Below are positions 44,517-55,191 of a stretch of DNA of 64,000 nucleotides, piece by piece (the stretch's first letter is position 1; each line of letters begins with the position of its first letter). The notes beneath the pieces were generated by a model that did no database searches, had not been told where the DNA came from, and saw only the letters and a list, made by a program, of their open reading frames with translations. The stretch comes from Galeopsis tetrahit. Taxonomy: Eukaryota > Streptophyta > Magnoliopsida > Lamiales > Lamiaceae. A program made the translations under genes and the position numbers. The stretch is from positions 74,741,348-74,805,347 of the forward strand of contig OY776129.1 in the NCBI GenBank assembly GCA_963675135.1, given 5' to 3'.

Positions 44517-46970
44517 ATGGTCAGTTAATCTCTGAATCATTTTCGTTTTCTGATTTGATATGCTAATGATTTAATCTGTTTTCTTGTTTACAAATAATTA
44601 AGGTTTGTTGTCTTTGATTGTGTTGGTTAAGAGTTATTGAATTGCTTCTGAATCTTGTTTTCGTTGATTTTTTTTCTTGATTCGTCTCCTCTCTATCTTA
44701 AACCTACATTCTTATTCAATTTGAGATTGTTTTTGTGGATCTTCCTTTTGTAATTTGTTTGCCGTTATACCGAAAAAATGTTTCCCATTTCGGTGGCATG
44801 TACTATATGCAGGTCAAGTTCTAAATGCAAGTTATATAAATCATTAGAATCTATACACGTATTCATCTTTTTCATATTGGAAGCAGATGAACAATGCTCT
44901 CATATCTCTTAAAACTGGAAAGAGTAACCTTGAAAAATGGAAATTTTCAATTAGATGCAATTTTGCAATTTCTTTAGTTATACATAATATTGTCCTATGT
45001 TGACTAAATAACTCCTTCATTTATGTTTGTGATGTTATAAAATAACATTCGTAGTTTTGCATTCTTTAGTTTGTGTTTGGTTGTGCTTTTCTTTCCTACC
45101 CGCACAGTCACCACTCTGGAGAATTTGTAGTATGGTAATTATCAACGTAATTAGGTGATGAATTAATGCATTGATTTTTAGAATGATATCAAATTAGTGT
45201 GAGCTTGTTGGATGCATATGTATATTATCTTTACTGTGTGCATTGTTCCAAGGATAATGCAATGATTGCATGATTCTTCTTTGGCTTCTTTGGCCCAATA
45301 TCTCAATGCGCTCTTTGATACTCTTACCTTTTTTACAATCACAAAAAACTATCGTTCTAAATATATTTTCTGAACTGACATATATGAGTAAACTACTGTC
45401 AATATGATATTTTTTGGTGTCCCTCGGATGTAGATTTTGCAATCGTCGGGTGGATCTTCAATATTATTGCATCTTTAACCTATAACTTTTTTGTGGTCGC
45501 GATTTTCTTATCATTCTTGGTCCCTTTTTTCTCTTAATACAGGCTAGAGGATTGAAGAAACACTTGAAGAGGCTCAATGCACCAAAACATTGGATGTTGG
45601 ACAAGCTTGGTGGTGCTTTTGTAAGTAAATTGTCACAATTTGATCTCCTCTGTTATAGTTTATTACTTTCTGATTTCTTTTCAGATCCTAAATATATGTC
45701 TGTCTACACCTTGATGGTGCTGCACTCTCCATAAACTTTTAATGATACGCTAAATATATGCAGGCCCCCAAACCATCATCTGGTCCCCACAAATCAAGGG
45801 ACTGCTTGCCTTTAAGTCTTATTTTGCGAAATAGGCTGAAGTATGCTTTGACTTACCGTGAAGTTATTGCTATTTTGATGCAACGCCATGTCCTTGTTGA
45901 TGGGAAAGTCAGGACAGATAAGACATACCCTGCTGGTTTTATGGGTAATCACTCTTTCTATTATATTTATGCATTTTGGAAGTTGACTCTTTTGCAATTT
46001 ACCCTATGTTGACTATGATACATGTGTAGAAATCAATATATTCGAATGTTATGGAAAAAAATTTGGTTCCCTTCACACCTCTAGCAGAAATAAAATTCCT
46101 AAATACACCTAGACGGTGTAGTTTCTTTTGGCTGTTATGGTACTTAGAATTTTCTGTGATTTGCTGCATAGCTGAAGTGGTGTACTCTTTTTTTGTAGAT
46201 GTGGTCTCCATCCCAAAGACCAATGAGGACTTTCGTCTTCTTTATGACACCAAGGGTCGTTTCAGGCTGCACTCTATCAGGGATGAGGAGGCCAAGGTCT
46301 GTTCTTTATTTTTAACTTGTGGTGTATGCAATTTAAAACCAGTCCAATTTGCAGAAGTTTTCTTGAACATAACTTTCATTTGACTAACAATTTTAGTTGA
46401 AATTTGCTAAGAAGCCTTCAACACTTGCAATTAATATGCTTGTTGAATATTTTCATTTATGGAACATGGATCTAGTTGTGTTTTAAAAGTGAGATGCCTT
46501 CGTAAAGATCTTTACATATTGCATTCATGGATTTTCAGTTTAAGCTGTGCAAAGTTCGTTCCATCCAGTTTGGCAAGAAAGGTATCCCTTACCTCAATAC
46601 ATATGATGGAAGGACTATCCGCTATCCGGACCCTCTGATCAAGGCAAACGACACCATTAAACTTGACTTGGAGAGCAACAAGATTGCGGACTTCATCAAG
46701 TTTGATGTAGGTAATGTTGTTATGGTGACTGGCGGTAGGAACAGAGGGCGTGTTGGTGTTATCAAGAACCGTGAGAAGCAGAAGGGAAGCTTTGAGACAG
46801 TTCATGTTCAGGATGCTACTGGCCATGAATTTGCTACTAGATTGAGCAATGTGTACACAATTGGAAAGGGTACAAAGCCTTGGGTGTCTCTGCCTAAGGG
46901 CAAAGGTATTAAGTTGTCCATCATTGAGGAGGCCAGGAAGAGGCTTGCTGCCCAAGGTGCAACTGCTTAG
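44517..46970 (+). CDS. RPS4: 40S ribosomal protein S4 (eS4), copy 2
   Basis: Five exons, 44517-44519 (ATG alone), 45543-45620, 45764-45944, 46199-46296 and 46539-46970, have exactly the same lengths as in copy 1 (3, 78, 181, 98 and 432 bases). They join to 263 residues. The KOW motif and S4-type RNA-binding regions are as in copy 1. Residue 120 is the expected Lys here. Differences from copy 1 are few, for example Ala for Ser in PxGFM, Asp for Asn in NExF, Ser for Asn in LExNKI and the C-terminal AAQGATA. Introns differ in length and sequence, so the duplication is not very recent. The product belongs to the cytosolic small ribosomal subunit. Confidence 0.95.
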
Positions 46971-48163
46971 ATATAATTCCCCTTATGTACTGTTGAACTT
47001 CTTTATATGCTTGCGTTTTCTATTTAAATGGAACTATTTTAACTGATGGTTTTTGTAGGCCATTGCTTAGTCTGTATTAAAGCATTTGGCTTGATGCCTT
47101 CATTTTGATATTGTAGTTTCTTTTCGTGGAGATTTTGTTTGTTCCTTAATGAGTTTATGAGTTTTTATCTTGTTCTGTAATTTAATATCCAGTGATTCGT
47201 TTGATTTATATGTTGGGTTTAATTCGTGAGTTTTATATATTGAGGATTTTTTCTCCTTGCCATTTCCAGCATGTCTCTGAAGTGGTGTTTCTTCAGCGCT
47301 ATCAAATGCATTACTCATTATACTTTTACCGAATTCTTTATTATTTATTACTCCCTCCGTCCCAACTTAACTTTCATACTTACTGTTCACCCTCTTTTTA
47401 GAAAATATTATAATAAATAGAATTTTAAGATATAATTTTATAAAAAAATAAATAAATGAGTTGACTTGTGTGTATGTATGTACCATAAAAATAATAACAT
47501 TTATTATGTCCATTATTTTATTATATTTATTATTTCATTATATTTTTAATTTATATGTTAAAAAATTATTAGTAATATATTGTGTGACGGACTACATAAA
47601 ATTCCAATCAAATTTAAGTAGACCTCAAGGCTAATTTCGAACTCTAGAATGCAATCATAATTTTTTTTTTTTTTTAACGTTTTGTAACGTTTGTGGGAAT
47701 ATTATTATTCCAACACGGAATAATTAGTGCCTACCGTTTTGTAATTTTATTTTTTGTTGTAGTGTTATTGACGAACCATCAATTTAAATTTCTTATATTT
47801 TTATCAAGTTTACATATTTTTTAAATTTAATCAAAACTTAAATTTAAAGAAATAATTAATATTTTAATAGTGGATTAGTGGTAGGTTGAATTGACGGCTG
47901 AAGAGTTACGTACAACTCTAAAAATGTTTCATGCATTGATAAGGGATATATAAATTCCATAAGATGTTCTTCTCTCTTTTATTAAACCATAAACAGAACA
48001 GCCAAGGTAACTGGAGTTGCTTCAATAACTGGTTCCTTACATAAGGGATTTTTCTCACACAAAGCAAAGGGAAGTTAGATTCAAATACGATGCCTAAACG
48101 AGACGACACATAGGTAAACTGAACGACCTAACCTTACTCTAAACAATACCAAACACCTCTAAT
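46971..48163. other. Intergenic between eS4 copy 2 and ferritin, with a MITE fragment
   Basis: The 3' untranslated regions of both convergent genes lie here. At 47351 a CTCCCTCCGTCCC end typical of Stowaway MITEs begins. Its AT-rich body runs to about 47610, where the partner end is worn (GTGTGACGGACTACATA). No other gene is seen. Confidence 0.6.
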
Positions 48164-50140
48164 CTATGCTGCAGCATCTCCTTCATTAAGAAGCATCTGA
48201 TCGAAGTGCCAAACTCCTGCATGTTTTAAATACAATCACGACTACAGTTAGCAGAGACGAACATCATGCAAGAGAGAATGAACATAAATCGGTGGTGATC
48301 ATACCGTGTCCTTTTCCAACCCTTCTTAATTGAGCCACGTATTCTGAAATCTTCTTAATAGATAAGACCTGGGAAAAAAAGCAAGAACATCAACTTAACA
48401 TTTTTTTATTAAGATAAACATACTTTATGCTCAATAAGAATGAATATACCTGCTCCTCCAAATATTCGCTCTCTACGAAATCTGCCAGTTGGGGATCATT
48501 GTTTGAATCGGCAGCCTGTTACAATTCATCATTGCTCATGTTCTTGAAAATCAAATCACAAAGATATGAGCTTAATCATGTCTGAGAAGCTAGCCTTACA
48601 GAGTGAAGTTTCAACAGTTTTTCATTAGTTAACTTCTCCAGCGACAATGCTAGTTCCATGGCTGAATAACGACACATTAAACAGTTAGATCTATCGTAGG
48701 AACATGACTAAGTCTTATGTTAACCAGCATCACCGTGCAACTGATTTGCATTTATGTGTGCTTTTAACAGTAATTATTTCATTAAAAAAAGTATTATTTG
48801 TTATACTATGAAGTGATAGCTATAAATCAGTTGTACGGAAAAACTGTTGTGCATAAGGCCAACTCTAGGAACATAGCAAGAACCCATTAAAGAAATCATC
48901 ATAAGTCTGAGGAATCGAAAACAAACTTACCATGAAGTGCATCACCCTTCTCAGCATGGTCGAACTCTGTAGGCGGCATCTGTAAGGACTGCAACTTCAC
49001 TTTCCCTCCTCGTTTATTCTACAATTCAAGGAAATCGTATTAGATTTTTATCACAAGCAAAGATATCAGGACAACTTGAGTCAAATTAAGGTCGTGTTTC
49101 GTAATTACCTGATATTCCATTAGCTTTTCTGCATGCTCCCTTTCTTCTAGACTAGCCTCCTTAAAAAATCTGGCAACACATCATCATACACATGTGTAAG
49201 CACTAAGCAGCAAGGATAAACAAGACTAAAGACAACAGAAATGTGAGGATTATACTTACTTGGCGAGGCCTTTCAGCGCAACGTTATCCCTATCGAAGTA
49301 AGCATACAGGGCATGGTAAACGTAGGATACACAGTACTCAACACTGAAAACAAAGGAAAAATCAATGTGTTATCATTACAAGTTTGTAAAGAAACAAGAG
49401 AGTTCCCCATCTGTATATAAATAAACACTATTGGGATGTGTCAAATGAGTTGTACTCCATAAGTTAAAATTCAAAGGGAAAACCTTTACAAATTAAATTT
49501 CCTACATACAGTATGTTAATGGAAAATTATACTCTAAATATTCTTTTGAACTATTCACTATATTTCATAAATCATAAGAGACTAAAGCAAATCAGTTCAC
49601 AACACCATTTAAATCCTTAAATTGGACCCATAGTGCATAATAACCTTAATCAGGAGGACACAAGCAAAAATGTTTTCACAAAAGGGAAATTAGGGTGGGA
49701 GAAGATCTGAAACCCATTAAAAAACTAGCTACAAATCAACTCTCCAAATGAAAGGGGTTGTTCATACAATCAACATTAGATAGAGTGAGAAAGCGAGAAG
49801 AGAAAAGGGGTAAACAAACTCACTTGATCTGCTCATTAACAGCAGATTCACACTCTTTGGAGTACTTTTGTCGAGCAAGTGATGTGCCAGGAGTAATGGG
49901 GACAATAAGCTCATCTTTCTTCACCTCCTCAAATGGCTGAAACACCACACCGTTGAGCGGCTGAGCCACCGCGTCGTTCGACACAGCGGCGGCGAAACCA
50001 TTGTCACGCTTTCTTGCAAGAACAAGACCAGAGAGTGAAGTCAAGTGATTTGGAGAAAATGAAGATGAATTGGGTAAATTTGACAAGGGTCCATTAGCAG
50101 CAGAAGGAAGGGATACAGCTGAAATTGCTTCAAGAAACAT
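48164..50140 (-). CDS. FER: Chloroplast ferritin
   Basis: Eight exons join to 264 residues: 50140-49824, 49343-49260, 49169-49109, 49018-48931, 48661-48600, 48515-48450, 48368-48305 and 48216-48164. All have GT/AG borders and a continuous frame. Residues 1 to about 55 are a Ser/Pro/Leu-rich plastid transit peptide. The plant extension peptide with FQPFEEVKK follows, then the four-helix ferritin domain. Ferroxidase-site residues are visible: Glu in NVEYC, Tyr in SYVYHA, Glu and His in EEREHAEK, Glu in SLEKL and Gln in EEQV. The protein forms 24-subunit shells that oxidise and store iron in plastids. Eight exons is the known plant ferritin structure. An iron-response-type element sits upstream. 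Confidence 0.96.
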
Positions 50141-50221
50141 TTTTTATTTTTAGAAAAGTGAGGGAGGGATTTGAGAAGAATGGAGATTTGGGAGTGATTT
50201 TGTTGAAGGTTGATTGGGGGG

Positions 50222-50229
50222 ATTATATA
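50222..50229 (-). promoter_or_regulatory. TATA box of the ferritin gene
   Basis: The minus strand reads TATATAAT here, about 82 bases before the ATG. This leaves room for a leader of about 50 bases. Confidence 0.6.
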
Positions 50230-50301
50230 GAATGGAAGTGGCAAAATGAAAATCTGGGCCGTTGATTATCTGACACGTAGAGAGTATTTGGACAAAGGCG
50301 T

Positions 50302-50315
50302 GTGGCGAGCTCGTG
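50302..50315 (-). promoter_or_regulatory. Iron-dependent regulatory sequence (IDRS) of ferritin
   Basis: The minus strand reads CACGAGCTCGCCAC, agreeing at 12 of 14 positions with the IDRS of Arabidopsis and maize ferritin genes (CACGAGGCCGCCAC). It lies about 75 bases upstream of the TATA box, the expected side. In those genes the element mediates repression under low iron. Function here is inferred. Confidence 0.8.
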
Positions 50316-50723
50316 GCCTGATCCAATATCTTGTGGTGATTCAAACTAAATTCCAAAAATCAACCTTCAAAAGGATCTTGCCCTCTTTAATCTGTTCACA
50401 CTGCGTGGATTTTTCTTTAATTGTGTATTCACATACTTAATTACTCAATTATGCAAAATAAATTATGAATATCACACCGAATAAAGCTGTAAAAAATAGA
50501 AACGCAGGTGTAGAAATATTTGGAAAATTGACCTGAGTAGAACATGAATATGTGGGTCCAAATGCCAAATTAATTAGACGTATCAATGGCTACTCTTGAC
50601 TTCTGAAGTTAAATAAAGGGCTCTGGAAATGCAGCAGTATTTTAAAGAATTGAATTTTATATGCATCAATTACCATTTTTGTGTACTGGTAAATTACATT
50701 TATATTATTTACGTAATCAGTAA

Positions 50724-50794
50724 GCATCAGTGGTCTAGTGGTAGAATAGTACCCTGCCACGGTACAGACCCGGGTTCGATTCCCGGCTGATGCA
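50724..50794 (+). tRNA. tRNA-Gly (GCC)
   Basis: A 71-base sequence has acceptor stem GCATCAG/CTGATGC, a short D-arm, anticodon loop CTGCCAC giving anticodon GCC, and T-arm CCGGG-TTCGATT-CCCGG. It is followed by an eight-T run that can end Pol III transcription. There is no intron. Confidence 0.97.
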
Positions 50795-50837
50795 AGTTAT
50801 TTTTTTTGCCTTTCTAAATAAATTCCCCCTTTTCTGT

Positions 50838-50950
50838 TTCTGTATGTGCATACCGATTTTTGTTTTAATTAAATTTCGTTTGATAAAATTCACCAAATTT
50901 ACCTTTTCTGTATGTGCATAACGATTTTTATTTTAATTAAATTTAGTTTG
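50838..50950. repeat. Two near-identical copies of about 45 bp
   Basis: TTCTGTATGTGCATA followed by CGATTTTTGTTTTAATTAA occurs at about 50838-50881 and again at about 50906-50950 with a few substitutions. This is a local duplication downstream of the tRNA-Gly gene. Confidence 0.75.
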
Positions 50951-51267
50951 GTTTACAACTTTACAAGATCACTACAGATTAACTTTAAGACTTTATAGAG
51001 AAAAATCATTGACAAATTCTTAATCTGCGTGCATAATCGAAACATTTGCTAAATAAAACAAGATTAATTCATTTACAACCAGGCAATCAATTGATCTCAA
51101 GCAACTATTCATAGATCATAGCATTCACCATTGACGAACAATTATTTACGACTCTGAATTGTGTAATCATTCCACGATCTAGCGTTAGAAAACGTCAAAA
51201 TCATCTGAAAGATATTACAGTAGTTAACACGAAATCAATATTAAATAACAAAGTGCAAAACTGTGAC

Positions 51268-54200
51268 TTAGAACTTTTCTACAGGTACGCCATCTCTAAG
51301 AACCTCATAAGCATCTCTGCTCCTTGATTTCTTCATCCCAGCAGTGAAGCAGACCTTCGATTTCTCAGATGAAATACAAGTTACTTTAACCCAAACAATC
51401 ACCTTTGTTTTGATTCCCTCTACGTCCACAAACTTACCTTTCTCTAGATAACCCGATACAACAGTTGAGAAACGCAGTACAGATGAATCCTTGTAGCCCA
51501 CTTCACACACTGATGGAATGTAAACGGTGAGCTTTCTAGTCTCCTCATTGAACTCATAATTGGTGGCATCACGAGGGAATATACCTACTGCCAGGTCATA
51601 CTCCTTGAGGAGTTCGGGTAAAGGCTTTTGCATTTTTCCTGAACAAACACAATTTATGTCAAAAACTAAAAACTCCGACAACACAAAGTAAACTGTGAAA
51701 CAAGGGCTACATGCTGAAAATATATCAGATCCTTTCATCCCAAACAGACACAAAGTAGTGTAACCATGTGTGAAATTGGTTCACGTGTACGCCATTTCAT
51801 TTTCAACTCATTTACAAAATGGGTCTAACAAACACTTGAATATCTTCCATTTTTAGGGTTTATTGGGTAGGGTCAATAGAATTCCCCGATCACTGATCTT
51901 AGATGTGTGAACCAAGTTCATATAAGTTTTTTTCAAGTAACTAACAACATAGTCCAATTTTATGAGGTCATTTATTTAATATATAGGAAGTAGGAACTCA
52001 TTTGAGAAATCAAAATGCACATAGACATCAATGAACAAGAACTCTAATATAAAGCTTCAACTTCACAGCCACAACTCTCCTACCCATGCCTCACAGTTTT
52101 TTAAAAGGAAACAAGCTCGTACTTATAGATACAACTTTTTAACAGAATATGTATACCTACATAACTTCCCTGGTGTATGTTAATTGCAGGTGTATCCAGG
52201 ATGAGAGGTACCCTGATCGGATGATCCAATGACAGAGCCAAAATTTATCCTCAGGAGGGTCAAATTAAGAATAATAGTTTGATTTCATATCATATTAATA
52301 TTGTCCAAACATATAATTTATTAATAAAAATTGATCAAATTGGAAACTATATGCTTTAGTATAAATCTTGTTCATTCTAACTCATAACATACGAAATAGT
52401 ATCGAGATTATCTAGATTTGAACATCTTTCATATTTATGTTTTTAATTCATCATAACTTTAATTCCTGCACAATAATTACATTATTGATATTAAAATACA
52501 CCTATAAATTACTAGTTAAATTTTAAGGAAAGATCAGATTTTTTTTTTTGTTCAAATTTATAAAATAACATATTTAATCTTATACATATAATTAAAAATA
52601 AAAAAACTAAAGAGCCATGGTCTATGTTGGTTGCAGACAATATCGCCCTGACATACGACACCAAAGAAAAACTTAGATAGGAAGGGGTGAGGCTTTTAAG
52701 AGTAAGGGTTGTAAAAATACTCGCTCAGAAAAGGAATATCTAGCATGTAACTTTAGGCCTGAACTAGAAGAAGGTGTACCACAATGAGATTGATGGTAGG
52801 AAGTCCTGAAGTACAGAGGTTTTGGTTATTTAGGATAAATTAACGAAACTACGAAAGGACTGGGGACATTCACTACAGAATTAAAGCAAGATTGATGAAA
52901 TGGAGGATGAAATCACAAGTCCTAGCGATAGATGCTTGTGAGGTTTAAAGGAGGGTTAACAAGATTTGGTGGGCCGGCTTCGGCTAGCCTTATTGCTGGG
53001 AGTATTGGGACAATACGAGACAACATATGCACAACATAGAGGTAGCAAAGATAAGAATGCTAAGATGTCGGGAAAAAAATGCAGATTTACGAAAACAAGG
53101 ATTAGAAGCTATGTAAAGTTCACATAACTTGGTGAAATAATATGCGTAGACAATCCCACAAATATATACTACTTATAAAAACCTACAACTAAGAATACTG
53201 CATACTTAAAAAAAAAAAAAAAGATACATATGTTATATGGTATAATTACCAAGAGCAAGACAATGAAATAACAGCAGATGCAAAGAGCAGAGGGGAAAAT
53301 GAAGCTACCTTTTAGCTTGTTAACCAGCCATTTGGTCCCTCCTTCAATACTGCTTGACAATGACTAGTGAAATAAAATGGCAAAAAATGAAGTTAGAATA
53401 AACACGAAATAAGGAGCACAAGGGCACAAAATGATAACTCGTCATAAGGTCATTCCTCAAAAACATTAAGGATAGCATAACATGCAATTAGGTCACACGA
53501 GTTCAAACAAATACGTATAAATGTACTAGTGTACAACCTTGATTACATATTTACATCTACTCTCTTAGCCCTTCCACTGAAACAAAGAGAGAAAAATCAA
53601 ACTGCAAAAGTAATTGGCATTTAAAGTTTAAAATTAACGAACTTAAATTAATAATTCCAATTCAACTGATCAAGTTCATATTAAAGATGACACAAGGAAA
53701 TCCGTCCAAGAAACACCTTCACTAAGGGTTCCAAAGACCAAATAGAGCAGACATAAGTCATTTAAAAAAATTAAATTGTAGCATTATCAATATTATGTAC
53801 TTTTTTCAGTCAACAATACGAAATAAGATTACTCTAGTAGTCTAGTGCATCAAATCAGAACGGAAAACCGATTTCAATTAGGTGTTTGAGAGTTTCTGTG
53901 TTCCAGTGTCTTTAATGCACGCCACTAGTATTAACTGACATCACCAATTAACATGTGGCATGTATCAAATACAACGACATAGAATATGAAACACTAAATT
54001 GAAATATGGGATCCTAACATGAAATCAAATTCTCATTAACTGTACGCGGATACTATAAATAGTCTTTCTCAGAAGATCTTTTTAGCGATATTTAATTTAT
54101 AAGTATTGTTATCCCGTAAAAGGGAAAGATTTTCAGGCATACATTTCTAATTATAGCTGCTTAGTAATATGCTGAACCGGAAATTTGGATTATTACACTA

Positions 54201-54620
54201 CAATACACGCCTGAAAATTTAAGCAAGCATAGAAGTTACATCGAAATGCTAAAAAATAATTACTCCATATAATTCCCAATTCGAATACTCACATGAAAGC
54301 AGCAAAATCAAAATCCAAAATTTAGAAAAACAATCTAGGTATGCAGATGGAAAATATTAGAAAAGTCGCATCCAAAATTAATCTACTACTAGTATTTAAA
54401 AAAAAAAAGTAAAATCAACATCAAGCAAGCCAAATCAAATAACCCGAATTGCTGCTAAAAGCTCAGACTTGCACACAGGAAATCGAATTAATAAATATCA
54501 ATAACAGAAAGAACAGCGAATTCGGAGTCTTACGTTGATATCATCACCGACAGAGTTAAATTCCTTGTTCGCTTTGTTACCCAACCAATATGAACCAACC
54601 TTGTTCAAAATTTGATCCAT
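51268..54620 (-). CDS. DUF538 family protein
   Basis: Three exons, 54620-54534, 53363-53309 and 51638-51268, join in frame to 170 residues. I chose ATG 54618-54620 because MDQILNKVGSYW begins this DUF538 subgroup; the longer upstream frame in the same exon is unlikely. The DUF538 domain covers residues about 50-155 (from LPELLKEYDLAVGIFPRDA to KVTCISSEKSKVCFTAGMKK). DUF538 proteins are small, plant-specific and of unclear biochemical function; some are stress-induced. No signal peptide is evident in this member. Intron 2 is 1.67 kb and contains an old LINE relic in the opposite orientation. Confidence is high for the family and low for function. Confidence 0.88.
52680..53110 (+). pseudogene. 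RTE-type LINE reverse transcriptase relic in an intron
   Basis: Scattered over three frames are pieces typical of the C-terminal end of plant RTE-like LINE proteins: a FGYLG segment, LMKWRMKSQVLAID, a YWD... segment and then HNIEVAKIRMLR. Many stops and frameshifts separate them. The relic lies inside intron 2 of the minus-strand DUF538 gene and is antisense to it. Confidence 0.65.
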
Positions 54621-54810
54621 CCACAAATTCAAAATAATAACTCTGCACAATTTTCTGATCAAATTTCCCAAATCTTTGAGATCTGGAAAATAATTTTTCT
54701 CTCTCGCTCTCCCCCACTTAACCCCTAAAATTGAATAACGAGAGAAGACTTGGTTTCGTCTTCTTCGCCACACTGCAGTCTTTTTCTTCGAATTAAAGTT
54801 TTTTCTTTTA

Positions 54811-54813
<3 letters not shown>

Positions 54814-54837
<24 letters not shown>
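54814..54837. repeat. (TA)n microsatellite
   Basis: An uninterrupted TA run of about 12 units lies roughly 190 bases upstream of the DUF538 ATG, and is likely to vary in length. Confidence 0.9.
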
Positions 54838-54842
<5 letters not shown>

Positions 54843-55121
54843 ATTTTGACTAATATATACATAAAATACTTCTTATATATGATTTTGATATGATATCAAT
54901 AGTTTTAATATATACATAAAATACTTCTGATTTATATAATTACCCATATTATATCCCTCTTTAAAATATATGGTAAAGTGTGGCTTATCGTTATTTATTT
55001 TGTAATTCAACCCTCAACAAATTAGGAGAATTTCAGAATTATTGAATTTGGTCTCTAGTCTAAATCATTGAGAACAAAGGATAAATTCTATTAATTTGAA
55101 TGGAAAGTAAAGTTATTTAGT

Positions 55122-55191
55122 TTTGTATTTAATTGGATTCATGTAATTGTGCTTTCTTTGTATTTAATTGGATTCATGTAATTGTGCTTTC
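55122..55191. repeat. Exact 35-bp tandem duplication
   Basis: The unit starting TTTGTATTTAATTGGATTCA occurs at 55122-55156 and, identically, at 55157-55191. With no differences between the copies the duplication is probably recent. Confidence 0.95.

Noticed and set aside
54498..54773. 91-codon frame starting upstream of the DUF538 ATG
   Set aside because: The first part is leader and the end runs into intron 1; the family start is MDQILNKVG at 54620 and the exon ends at 54534.
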